From positions 1-64,000 of the forward strand of contig NZ_JACAPR010000001.1 of NCBI RefSeq assembly GCF_013385635.1: DNA of 64,000 bases, given 5' to 3'. The position numbers and the translations under genes are program-made. This document shows positions 38,760 through 46,972 of the stretch, piece by piece. The stretch is from Pseudomonas gingeri (GTDB taxonomy: Bacteria > Pseudomonadota > Gammaproteobacteria > Pseudomonadales > Pseudomonadaceae). The notes under the pieces were generated by a model. That model worked only from the letters and a program-made list of their open reading frames with translations, searched no databases and was not told the DNA's origin. Numbering within the stretch: position 1 is the first letter of the stretch; each line of letters begins with the position of its first letter.

Positions 38760-39569
38760 ATGAAACGAACAGCCGTCCTGATTGACGGGGGATTTTTCTT
38801 CCAGCGGTTTCTTTTTTTCTCGCGCAAGTACTTCCGAAAAGACTTCATTGTGACGTCCGAGCAGCTGGCGACAATCATCAAAAAAATTGTCCGGCTGCAT
38901 ATCGAAGATGAACGAACTGCAGCCAGAGAGCTATATCGGATTTACTACTATGACTGTCCCCCGCCCTCAAATCAGGTGCGTTTGCCAATTGTGCCCTCGG
39001 GCCATACGTCATCCGGCCACTTGAACTTCAACAAGCATCCTCCCTACCAGCTTCGACGAGAGTTGCATGACCATCTCAGGGCTAGCCGAAAGACTGCCCT
39101 GCGTTTGGGAGAACTGTCGAGAAATGGGGAGTGGCAACTCAATACTCATACGCTGAAGGAGTTGCTCAAGGGGGCAAGGCAATGGCATGCGCTGACCAAT
39201 GAAGATTTCCATTACAAGGTCGAACAGAAAGCCGTCGATACAAAGCTGGGAATGGACATCACCACGCTAGCCCTCGACAAGCTGGTCGACGTGATCGTTC
39301 TGGTCGCTGGGGATTCCGATTTTGTGCCTGCGGCAAAGCTGGCACGCATGAAAGGTATCGACTTCGTCCTGGATCCTATGTGGGCTAACACGAGTGGTAG
39401 CTTGAGCGAACACGTCGATGGGCTTCGATCGTTTGATCTGGTTCGAATCATTCGCGACGTAACGGGCGAAACAGTATCTAGCCTGCCTGATTGGTGGCAA
39501 AAAACCTGCGCTGATATAGCGATCACCGGAAATATGGAGACTGATCCGGGGATTGATGTTCAGGGTTGA
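38760..39569 (+). CDS. NYN-domain (PIN-like) putative ribonuclease
   Basis: The 269-residue protein opens MKRTAVLIDGGFFFQRF, with the first acidic residue D9. It then has DTKLGMDITTLALDKLVDVI and VAGDSDFVPAAKLARMKGID, the spaced Asp residues of NYN/LabA-like PIN-fold nucleases. The start is supported by TGGAGAAAAG. The base composition is visibly lower in GC than the flanking chemoreceptor and comM genes, suggesting horizontal acquisition. The gene lies immediately behind a terminator, so its expression probably depends on read-through. RNA cleavage is known for some relatives and inferred here; a phage-defence or RNA-processing role is possible but unproven. Confidence 0.83.
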   Translation: MKRTAVLIDGGFFFQRFLFFSRKYFRKDFIVTSEQLATIIKKIVRLHIEDERTAARELYRIYYYDCPPPSNQVRLPIVPSGHTSSGHLNFNKHPPYQLRRELHDHLRASRKTALRLGELSRNGEWQLNTHTLKELLKGARQWHALTNEDFHYKVEQKAVDTKLGMDITTLALDKLVDVIVLVAGDSDFVPAAKLARMKGIDFVLDPMWANTSGSLSEHVDGLRSFDLVRIIRDVTGETVSSLPDWWQKTCADIAITGNMETDPGIDVQG

Positions 39570-39593
39570 GCTTTTGCCATCGATCCAACGCCA

Positions 39594-41087
39594 TCAACTG
39601 GCACTGGGCCGATACTGCAGCGCCTCGGCCAGATGGTCGCGGCTGATGGTTTCCAACTGCTCCAGGTCCGCCAGGGTCCGCGCGACCTTCAGCAATCGAT
39701 GGGCCGCCCGCAACGACAGGGTCAATCGCTCGCAAGCCGTTTCCAGCCAGTGTTCGTCGGCTGTGGATAACTTGCAGTGCTGTCGCAGTCCTTCCAGATC
39801 GAGAAAGGCATTGGCGCAGCCCTGGCGCTGTTGCTGGCAGTGGCGGGCTTCTGCCACCTGTGTCGCGGCCTTGGCCGTGTTGTTTCCCGGCTCCCTGGCG
39901 GGGCTCAAGGCCGTGGCTTCGCGGGCTACGGTCAGGTGCAGGTCGATGCGATCGAGCAGGGGGCCGGAGAGTTTGTTGCGATAGCGCTGGACCTGCTCCG
40001 GCGTGCAGCGGCAGCGGTTGGCGGGGTCGCCAAGATATCCACAGGGGCAGGGATTCATCGCCGCCACCAGTTGGAAGCGCGCCGGGAACCGTACCCGATC
40101 CCGGGCCCGGGAAATGATGATCTGGCCCGACTCCAGCGGCTCGCGTAAAACCTCCAGTACCTTGCGGTCGAACTCCGGCAACTCGTCGAGAAACAGCACG
40201 CCATGGTGGGCGAGGGTGATCTCGCCAGGCTGCGGCCTGGACCCGCCGCCCACCAGCGCCGGCCCGGAAGCGGAGTGATGGGGCTGGCGAAACGGTCGCT
40301 GCGGCCAACTGCTGAGGGGCACATGGCTGGCGACCGACCGGATCGCCGCCACTTCCAGCGCTTCCTGTTCATCCAGCGGCGGCAACAGGCCGGGCAGACG
40401 GCTTGCCAGCAGCGTCTTGCCAGTACCCGGCGGCCCGCTGAACAGCAGGTTGTGGGCGCCGGCGGCGGCGATCAGCAGGGCGCGTTTGGCGGCGAGCTGG
40501 CCTTGCACTTCGCTCAGGTCCGGATAGGGCTTGCCCAGGTGCAGCAGGCCATCGGACTCGAAGGGGCTGATCGGTGCATGGCCGTTGAGATGGGCGACCA
40601 GTTGCAGCAGATGATCGACCGCGATCACCGTCAGCCCGGAAGCCAGCGAAGCCTCTTCGGCATTGGCCTGCGGCACCACCAGCGTACGTCCGGCGGCGCG
40701 TGCCGCGAGTGCCGCCGGCAACACGCCCTGCACCGGGCGAATGGCGCCGGACAAGGCCAGTTCACCCAGGCACTCCAGGTTTTCCAGCGTCAGGGTCGGC
40801 ACCTGCACGCTGGCGGCGAGGATGCCGAGGGCAATCGCCAGGTCGAAGCGCCCACCGTCCTTGGGCAGGTCCGCCGGAGCGAGGTTGAGGGTGATGCGCC
40901 GAGCGGGAAAGTCGAGGGCCGAATTGAGGATCGCGCTGCGCACCCGGTCCTTGCTTTCCTTGACGGCGGTTTCGGGCAGTCCGACCAGGGTAAGGGAGGG
41001 CAAGCCGTTGGCCATATGGGTTTCAACGGTAACGGCGGGGGCTTCCACGCCCACCTGGGCGCGAGTGTGGACGATGGCCAGGGACAT
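39594..41087 (-). CDS. comM: ComM/YifB-family AAA+ ATPase (Mg chelatase-like)
   Basis: The 497-residue protein has an N-terminal Lon-like domain (MSLAIVHTRAQVGVEAPAVT) and an AAA+ module with Walker A SGPPGTGKTLLASRLPGLL and Walker B GVLFLDELPEF. The C-terminal region has the C4-type NPCPCGYLGDP. ComM is a hexameric helicase promoting branch migration during natural transformation. The length is standard. It normally sits near ubiK in pseudomonads; here about 2.2 kb of other DNA separates them. Confidence 0.93.
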   Translation of the reverse strand: MSLAIVHTRAQVGVEAPAVTVETHMANGLPSLTLVGLPETAVKESKDRVRSAILNSALDFPARRITLNLAPADLPKDGGRFDLAIALGILAASVQVPTLTLENLECLGELALSGAIRPVQGVLPAALAARAAGRTLVVPQANAEEASLASGLTVIAVDHLLQLVAHLNGHAPISPFESDGLLHLGKPYPDLSEVQGQLAAKRALLIAAAGAHNLLFSGPPGTGKTLLASRLPGLLPPLDEQEALEVAAIRSVASHVPLSSWPQRPFRQPHHSASGPALVGGGSRPQPGEITLAHHGVLFLDELPEFDRKVLEVLREPLESGQIIISRARDRVRFPARFQLVAAMNPCPCGYLGDPANRCRCTPEQVQRYRNKLSGPLLDRIDLHLTVAREATALSPAREPGNNTAKAATQVAEARHCQQQRQGCANAFLDLEGLRQHCKLSTADEHWLETACERLTLSLRAAHRLLKVARTLADLEQLETISRDHLAEALQYRPSAS

Positions 41088-41279
41088 GTTCTTTCCTTGA
41101 ACGCGAAGCGGATTTGCTGCGGTTCTGCAAGGCTAGTCGAGCGGGGGAAGGGCTTGGGGGCTTTTATGTGTCCAGACGATTCGATGTCTGTTCGTGGGGG
41201 CGTGATGCAAGGTTAACGCTGAGTAGACCGTGCTCTCACTGTGCCTGATACGTGGCTCCTAGGGGCGGCTCAATGATGC

Positions 41280-41867
41280 TCAACTGCGCACAAAGACCAT
41301 AAGTGAGGCGTAATCGCCGGCATCAGCCTCACGGAGAGACTGGATGTAGCGATCACGTACCTCATTGGTTGAAACCAGATTCCCGTTACCCCAGGAGAAA
41401 TCAGGGCAGCCGCACTGCCTGAGAAGAGCATCGGTCATGTAACGAGCATGCCTGCCATTTCCGTTTGGGAAGGGGTGTATCGACACGAGCTGGTGATGAA
41501 AACGAGCCGCTATCTCATCAGGTGTGAACGTCTTGTTCTCTACCCAGTACGCCACATTGCCTAGGAGCTGATTCAGCTTGATCGAGATCTGTATCGGATC
41601 GCAGCCGATATTTTTTTCAGTTCTGCGGAATGTGCCAGCCCAGTTCCATGTGTCGCTGAACATCTTCTTGTGAAGGTCGCGGCAGAAGTGTTCGTTCAGT
41701 ACCTCAAGCTTTTTCTGGCGATTCAGCCATTGCTTGGCCTTGAGCAGGTTTTCCGCTTCCCACTCGTCAAGCTCGCCCTGGGTACTGATATGTTTTGGCT
41801 TGAGATCTGCGGCTTCGTCATGGTCGAGAGGGGTTTGCCCGGGTTTCAGTTCGAGTTCTACCGCCAT
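41280..41867 (-). CDS. Fic-domain protein, 'mobile mystery protein B'
   Basis: The 195-residue protein holds the Fic motif HPFPNGNGRHAR at about 131-142 (with the ATG at 41867), including the catalytic His and phosphate-binding residues. Fic proteins transfer AMP or other nucleotide parts to target proteins. TRTEKNI-like sequence and size fit the mobile mystery B family, always found with protein A. A clear inhibitory helix motif (S/T-x3-E-G/N) is not visible; AEN near residue 39 is a partial match. A GTG at 41879 has its ribosome-binding site too close. It overlaps the mobile mystery A gene by 10 bases, so coupled translation and a toxin-antitoxin-like relation are likely. Confidence 0.88.
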   Translation of the reverse strand: MAVELELKPGQTPLDHDEAADLKPKHISTQGELDEWEAENLLKAKQWLNRQKKLEVLNEHFCRDLHKKMFSDTWNWAGTFRRTEKNIGCDPIQISIKLNQLLGNVAYWVENKTFTPDEIAARFHHQLVSIHPFPNGNGRHARYMTDALLRQCGCPDFSWGNGNLVSTNEVRDRYIQSLREADAGDYASLMVFVRS

Positions 41868-42322
41868 AGTCGAGCCCACGCTCCTGCCAGCAGTTCCTGG
41901 CGCCGTTCAGTTACCTTGCGTTCTATAAATGAGTCGGACGGACGTTGGCCTTCAAGAGCCATCATGTGCGAAACCCCCATGACCTCCTTCCTGGCCAGCG
42001 ATTCCGCGCGCTCTTCGACCATGTCATGCAAGGGCTTTTTGGGTATCAGTACATAGACCAGCTCGCAGTCCAGCCCGTTGGCCAGTTTTCTCAGTTGACC
42101 GAGGGTGATTCGATCATCTGCCTCCGATTGCTCGGACTTCTGAAGCGTTGCGGGCGCCACGCCGAGCAGAGCGGCCTGACTACGTACCGTTCTACCCAGA
42201 GATTCTCGAATCGAGCGCAGCCAACCACCACGAGGAGTGGTTTTCCCTTTGAGGGTTACGAACGGCTCGAGGGCCCGTTCCACCTGGGTCAGACGCAGGT
42301 GGCTGAGTGAGGAATTGCGCAT
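41858..42322 (-). CDS. HTH protein, 'mobile mystery protein A'
   Basis: The 154-residue protein has a central Xre-type helix-turn-helix around SQAALLGVAPATLQKSEQSE followed by ITLGQLRKLANGLDCELVY. Its N-terminal basic region and the C-terminal helical part match the mobile mystery A family, which is named for its frequent occurrence on mobile DNA with a Fic partner. It likely acts as antitoxin and autorepressor. The ribosome-binding site AAGGAG (42328-42333) touches the first of six palindromic operator-like sites, which makes autoregulation a direct prediction. Confidence 0.88.
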   Translation of the reverse strand: MRNSSLSHLRLTQVERALEPFVTLKGKTTPRGGWLRSIRESLGRTVRSQAALLGVAPATLQKSEQSEADDRITLGQLRKLANGLDCELVYVLIPKKPLHDMVEERAESLARKEVMGVSHMMALEGQRPSDSFIERKVTERRQELLAGAWARLWR

Positions 42323-42332
42323 AAAATCTCCT

Positions 42333-42520
42333 TTTTGACAGCCTATAAGCTGTCAAAATAGGCATTTATGTATGCCTATAGGCTAACAAGTTATCACTTT
42401 TGTTAGCCTATAGGCTAACAAAATAATGCTTTTGACAGCCCATAGGTGTACAAAAATAAAGGATCTGTATGCGTATAGGTATACATCTTTATGATTTTGT
42501 ATGCCTATAGGCTAACAACT
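42333..42520. repeat. Array of six 26-bp palindromic sites at 32-33 bp spacing
   Basis: The sites are 42333-42358, 42366-42391, 42398-42423, 42430-42455, 42463-42488 and 42495-42520. Site 3 is a perfect 26-bp palindrome with half TTTTGTTAGCCTA; all share a core near CCTATAGG and outer (T)TGTTA/TGTAT/TGACA variants. Centre-to-centre steps are 33, 32, 32, 33 and 32 bases, close to three DNA turns. The array covers the region where the mobile mystery A promoter should be. Its most likely job is cooperative operator binding by protein A; it has no unique spacers like a CRISPR. Confidence 0.85.
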
Positions 42521-42604
42521 TTGGCGATGGCTTGGGCGTGGAAGCTGGTGCCGGTGGCTCTGTGCAGTCCTCCGGCGCGTCGAGGAGGTCCCAGAGCCCC
42601 CAAC

Positions 42605-42805
42605 TTACGAAAACGATGGAAGCAAGCGTGACGCTCGTTTCCACCACGGTGCGTTTCGCGCGCTGCGTGGCTGTTCTCCCTCCGGCAGCATATGAGGAAC
42701 ATCTTGCAGCCTGAACCAGGCCTGGTTTTCCAGCAGGAGCGCGTGGAGATTGAGCTTGTGACGAGTAAAGACGTGAGGCACCAGATACGTTTCAGCGTTA
42801 TTCAT
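42605..42805 (-). pseudogene. Truncated BRO-N/antirepressor-like gene
   Basis: A good AGGAGCT site precedes ATG 42805. The first ~36 residues, including YLVPHVFTRHKLNLHALLLE and NQAWFRLQDV, resemble the N-terminus of Pseudomonas BRO-N domain (phage antirepressor-like) proteins. The expected continuation is lost and the frame ends after 66 residues in unrelated sequence (LPSFS). It is probably a remnant of a longer gene broken by deletion or by arrival of the mobile pair. A real short protein cannot be ruled out. Confidence 0.55.
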
Positions 42806-42907
42806 CAAGACAGCTCCTTTTGCTTGAAAGGACTGCCGGCAATCGTCGCCAAACAATTGGGTGGCAGCTGTACGCGGGTTGGCGAACCGGAGCAAAAGGA
42901 ACCCGGC

Positions 42908-42921
42908 AGACCCGAAGGTCT
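42908..42921 (-). promoter_or_regulatory. UUCG-tetraloop hairpin in the BRO-N leader
   Basis: On the minus strand AGACC-TTCG-GGTCT forms a stable tetraloop hairpin about 100 bases before the truncated gene's start codon, in a region rich in further short inverted repeats. Confidence 0.5.
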
Positions 42922-42959
42922 CCCACGCACAGCCGCCATGACACGAATCGACGAGCATG

Positions 42960-42989
42960 AAAAAACGCCCGCTATCGGATGGTGGGCGT
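42960..42989 (-). terminator. Minus-strand intrinsic terminator
   Basis: Read on the minus strand, ACGCCC and GGGCGT form a stem followed by six Ts. It would end transcripts coming from the ubiK side, or attenuate the BRO-N leader. Confidence 0.6.
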
Positions 42990-43347
42990 CGTGCGCCTTA
43001 AGCTTTCCGGGTCGCCAAACCCAGTGCCGAGGTGGTCGGCAGTTGTGAGGTTAGAGCGGCGGATTGGGCCAGGACGGGGGCTCCGATGCGCCGACATAAA
43101 GCTGCGGTGAAGAAGACTGTAAGAGGGGAGCCGGGCGTGCGAAACGGCGGCAGATTGCTCCCTTTGCAAGCGGAGAATTCAACATCTGCAGTCGGTCGAA
43201 GATGTGCACTAGCTGGGGGTGTGGGGGATGGGCGGGAGATACGGGGAGTGATTCAGGGCGGATGTCGCGTTGCGGCTGGATGCGTGTCGAGAGCCATTGG
43301 GTACCGGCCCTTTGCTCCCGCATGAAGCGGGAGCGAATGGAGAGCTG
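42990..43347. other. Gap with no supported gene
   Basis: Short open frames exist on both strands, but none has a good ribosome-binding site with a recognisable protein. No clear repeat or RNA structure was seen. It may be the far flank of the inserted segment. Confidence 0.5.
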
Positions 43348-43608
43348 TTACTCCACTGGCGGACTGAGCCTTGCTTCCAACTCCGCCACCTTCGCCTCCA
43401 GGCTTTCCAGGCGCGCGCGAGTGCGGGCCAGGACCACCATCTGGCTGTCGAATTCTTCCCGGCTGACCAGGTCCAGCTTGCTGAAGCCACTCTGCAACAG
43501 GGCCTTGAACTGGCTTTCGAGTTCATTGCGCGGCAACGGGGTTTCGCCGCTGAACAGGCGGGAGGCGTGGCCGCTCAGGGCGTCGAGGAAGGCTTTGGGC
43601 GCGAGCAT
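43348..43608 (-). CDS. ubiK: Ubiquinone biosynthesis accessory factor UbiK
   Basis: The 86-residue protein starts MLAPKAFLDALSGHASRLF and ends with a coiled coil (VVLARTRARLESLEAKVAEL), the membrane-fusogenic BMFP layout of UbiK/YqiC. UbiK assists UbiJ in aerobic ubiquinone synthesis. The ATG at 43608 is chosen; an upstream in-frame start at 43647 lacks support. It is divergent from the glnK promoter region. Confidence 0.9.
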   Translation of the reverse strand: MLAPKAFLDALSGHASRLFSGETPLPRNELESQFKALLQSGFSKLDLVSREEFDSQMVVLARTRARLESLEAKVAELEARLSPPVE

Positions 43609-43679
43609 GGTCTGGGTTCCGGATACAGGGTCGTCCCAGTGTACCACGCAGTGTCTATAGTGATTTCCGAGGGCGGCGA

Positions 43680-43696
43680 TGCACGCTTTTCGCGCA
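43680..43696 (+). promoter_or_regulatory. NtrC-like enhancer site 1 upstream of glnK
   Basis: TGCACGCTTTTCGCGCA agrees with the NtrC consensus TGCACCATTTTGGTGCA at 13 of 17 positions. Confidence 0.6.
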
Positions 43697-43712
43697 ACAC
43701 GCCGGGCGGTCG

Positions 43713-43729
43713 CGCACCGTTGTTGTGCG
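43713..43729 (+). promoter_or_regulatory. NtrC-like enhancer site 2 upstream of glnK
   Basis: CGCACCGTTGTTGTGCG matches the same consensus at about 13 of 17 positions. Its centre is 33 bases from site 1, putting both on one face of the DNA. Confidence 0.6.
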
Positions 43730-43800
43730 TGTTGCCCGCGAGCTGGCGGTTTTTTTGCCCTTCACAGCGACCAAGGGATTGAAATCAGTGGGTTTTGTAG

Positions 43801-44361
<561 letters not shown>

Positions 44362-44394
44362 GCCGCCAAACCCAACGCCCCAGGAGAAAACAAT

Positions 44395-45735
44395 ATGACT
44401 CTGCGTAAATTCGCAGGGCTAGGAGCCCTGTTGTCCCTCGTAATGCCGGCCCTGGCCATGGCGGCGGACCCGGTACCGGCTCCAGTCCTCAATTCCGGCG
44501 ATACCAGCTGGATGCTGACCTCCACAGCCCTCGTGCTGTTCATGACCATTCCAGGCCTCGCGCTGTTCTACGGCGGCATGGTGCGGTCGAAAAACATTCT
44601 TTCCGTGATGATGCAGTGCTTCGCCATTACCGGTCTGATCACCATCCTGTGGTTCATCTATGGCTACAGCATGGCGTTCGATACCACCGGGATGGAAGCC
44701 GGCGTCGTCAACTACAACTCCTTTGTCGGCAGCCTGGCCAAGGCCTTCCTCGCCGGTATCACGCCAGCGAGCATTACCGGCCCGGCGGCGTTGTTCCCTG
44801 AGGCGGTGTTCGTCACCTTCCAGATGACCTTCGCGATCATCACCCCGGCGCTGATCGTCGGTGCCTTCGCCGAGCGGATGAAGTTCTCCGCGATGCTGAT
44901 CTTCATGGGCGTGTGGTTCACCCTGGTCTATGCACCGATCGCGCACATGGTCTGGAGCGGTCCGGGTTCCCTGCTGGGCGACTGGGGCGTGCTCGACTTC
45001 GCGGGCGGCACCGTGGTGCACATCAACGCCGGTATCGCCGGTCTGGTGGCTTGCCTGGTGCTGGGCAAGCGCAAAGGCTTCCCGACCACCCCGATGGCAC
45101 CGCACAACCTCGGCTACACCCTGATCGGCGCGGCCATGCTGTGGGTCGGCTGGTTCGGTTTCAACGCCGGTTCCGCCGCCGCGGCCAACGGTACCGCCGG
45201 CATGGCGATGCTGGTGACCCAGATCGCTACCGCCGCCGCTGCACTGGGCTGGATGTTCGCCGAGTGGCTGACCCACGGTAAGCCAAGCGCACTGGGCATC
45301 GCCTCGGGCGTGGTGGCTGGCCTGGTTGCCATTACCCCGGCTGCCGGTACCGTCGGCCCGATGGGCTCGCTGATCATCGGCCTGGCGGCCGGTGTGGTGT
45401 GCTTCTTCTGCGCCACTACCCTGAAACGCAAGCTGGGCTACGACGACTCCCTGGACGCCTTCGGCGTGCATGGTATCGGCGGTATCCTCGGTGCAATCCT
45501 GACCGGTGTGTTCGCGGCACCGTCGATGGGCGGCTTCAACGCTGCGACCACCGACATCGCGGCCCAGGTCTGGATCCAGTGCAAAGGCGTCGGCTTCACC
45601 GTCATCTACACCGCGGTCGTGACCTATATCATCCTCAAGGTACTGGATGTGGTGATGGGCCTGCGTGTGACCGACGAAGAAGAATCGGTCGGCCTCGACC
45701 TGGCACAACACAACGAGCGCGGCTATAACCTGTAA
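44395..45735 (+). CDS. amtB: Ammonium transporter AmtB
   Basis: The 446-residue protein has a cleavable signal peptide (ending AMAAD) and eleven predicted helices. Signatures are FYGGMVRSKN, DFAGGTVVHINAGIAGL with a pore His, and AFGVHGIGGILGAILTG with the second. It conducts ammonium across the inner membrane and is regulated by GlnK. The C-terminal tail, RVTDEEESVGLDLAQHNERG, matches the conserved GlnK-binding end. Confidence 0.97.
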   Translation: MTLRKFAGLGALLSLVMPALAMAADPVPAPVLNSGDTSWMLTSTALVLFMTIPGLALFYGGMVRSKNILSVMMQCFAITGLITILWFIYGYSMAFDTTGMEAGVVNYNSFVGSLAKAFLAGITPASITGPAALFPEAVFVTFQMTFAIITPALIVGAFAERMKFSAMLIFMGVWFTLVYAPIAHMVWSGPGSLLGDWGVLDFAGGTVVHINAGIAGLVACLVLGKRKGFPTTPMAPHNLGYTLIGAAMLWVGWFGFNAGSAAAANGTAGMAMLVTQIATAAAALGWMFAEWLTHGKPSALGIASGVVAGLVAITPAAGTVGPMGSLIIGLAAGVVCFFCATTLKRKLGYDDSLDAFGVHGIGGILGAILTGVFAAPSMGGFNAATTDIAAQVWIQCKGVGFTVIYTAVVTYIILKVLDVVMGLRVTDEEESVGLDLAQHNERGYNL

Positions 45736-45743
45736 GCGCGTTT

Positions 45744-45776
45744 AAAAAATTTGCCCGGCTTGCCGGGCATTTTTTT
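45744..45776 (+). terminator. Rho-independent terminator after amtB
   Basis: TGCCCGGC (45752-45759) and GCCGGGCA (45762-45769) are followed by a run of seven Ts. Confidence 0.92.
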
Positions 45777-45947
45777 GCCTGGATTTTGTCAGTGCAAGGA
45801 AGGCTGAAAGGATTTATCCAGAAGCATTGCAGCCAAAACGACGGGACTATCCCTCGCGGGACGATGGCTTACAGCATGGCTGGCGTATTAGGCGCTTTGC
45901 TTTTTTCCTGAGCGCGCTAGAATGCGCGCCGATGGGCGGAGAACTGT

Positions 45948-46373
45948 ATGTGGCAACAGACACTGATTACCTTGCGGGCCAGGCCCCGGGGTTTTCATTT
46001 GGTGACCCAGGAGTTGCTCGATGGCTTGCCTGAACTGAAGGCATGTCGAGTCGGTCTGTTGCATTTGTGGCTACAGCATACCTCGGCCTCGTTGACCATC
46101 AACGAGAATGCCGATCCGGCGGTTCGCCGTGACTTCGAACGTTTTTTCAACCGACTGGCGCCGCAAGGCGGGCTCGAGTATGAACATAACGACGAAGGCG
46201 CGGATGACCTGCCGGCGCACTTCAAGGCCAGTTTGCTAGGCTGTCAGCTGACTTTGCCGATAACGGCGGGACGGTTGGCTCTGGGTAGCTGGCAAGGTGT
46301 CTATCTGGGCGAGCACCGTGATCATGGCGGTGCTCGTAAAGTCCTCGCCACCCTCCAGGGTGATGGGGCATAA
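45948..46373 (+). CDS. YjbQ/UPF0047 family protein
   Basis: The 141-residue protein has family signatures LHLWLQHTSASLTINENADP and LGSWQGVYLGEHRDHGGAR. Members have weak thiamine phosphate synthase activity in E. coli when overexpressed; the physiological role is unsettled. It lies between amtB and sutA, the same order as in P. aeruginosa. Confidence 0.9.
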   Translation: MWQQTLITLRARPRGFHLVTQELLDGLPELKACRVGLLHLWLQHTSASLTINENADPAVRRDFERFFNRLAPQGGLEYEHNDEGADDLPAHFKASLLGCQLTLPITAGRLALGSWQGVYLGEHRDHGGARKVLATLQGDGA

Positions 46374-46475
46374 GCCGCTGGGGTTCAGCGGATGTTGATT
46401 TTTTTCCGGCGGCCTTCGACAGTCGGCGCAGCTGGGCTATAACTAATCTGCTTTTCGCAAGTCATGAGGTAGAAC

Positions 46476-46805
46476 ATGAGCGACGATGATCTGGAAAACG
46501 ATGACCTCGAAGTAGGCGACGAAGACGAAACCGAAGAAGGTCTGGAAGCGGCGGCTGAAGACGTAGACGTTGCCGATGACGACGGTGGCGATGCCCCCGC
46601 ACCGACTGCCAAGGGTAAGGCCAAGGCCGCCGTGTCGGTGGATGAGCTGCCCAGCGTGGAAGCCAAGAACAAGGAGCGTGATGCTCTGGCTCGCGCGATG
46701 GAAGAGTTCCTCGCGCGCGGTGGCAAGGTGCAGGAAGTCGAGGCCAATGTGGTGGCTGATCCACCCAAGAAGCCGGATAACAAGTACGGTAGCCGACCTA
46801 TCTGA
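46476..46805 (+). CDS. sutA: Transcription regulator SutA
   Basis: The 109-residue protein has a long acidic N-terminus (residues 2-45, nearly all Asp/Glu with Gly and Ala), a helical centre (SVEAKNKERDALARAMEEFL) and the flexible end PPKKPDNKYGSRPI. This is SutA, which binds RNA polymerase in P. aeruginosa and tunes housekeeping transcription during slow growth. Gene order with amtB agrees. An intrinsic terminator follows. Confidence 0.9.
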   Translation: MSDDDLENDDLEVGDEDETEEGLEAAAEDVDVADDDGGDAPAPTAKGKAKAAVSVDELPSVEAKNKERDALARAMEEFLARGGKVQEVEANVVADPPKKPDNKYGSRPI

Positions 46806-46825
46806 GTGTCAGCTTCCTCGCTTGT

Positions 46826-46857
46826 CGAAAAAGCCCGCCGTCGCTGCGGGCTTTTTC
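46826..46857 (+). terminator. Rho-independent terminator after sutA
   Basis: AAAAAGCCCGC and GCGGGCTTTTT pair around CGTCGCT. Confidence 0.92.
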
Positions 46858-46887
46858 ATGCCCGGCATTCGACGATCGGTGGGCAGG

Positions 46888-46966
46888 CAGCCCGTGACGC
46901 TCCGCGTCACACAGCGGACGCAGAGCGTCCAGTGAGGCATTCCCACGCGGGAGCGTGGGAACGATC
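46888..46966. repeat. Palindromic repeat lacking its left arm
   Basis: This is the interior and one outer arm (GAGCGTGGGAACGATC) of the family seen at 6284-6390, in the opposite orientation. The other outer arm is missing. Confidence 0.8.
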
Positions 46967-46972
46967 ATGCGA

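Noticed and set aside
42333..42520. Possible CRISPR array
   Set aside because: The period of 32-33 bases with repeats looks array-like, but the repeats are full palindromes with degenerate copies, leave only 6-7 bases between sites instead of unique ~30-base spacers, and no cas genes are near.
42505..42702. Minus-strand frame between array and BRO-N remnant
   Set aside because: Overlaps the remnant and the palindromes and has no support beyond being open.
43032..43325. Possible small gene in the gap before ubiK
   Set aside because: No ribosome-binding site of quality and no recognisable protein on either strand.
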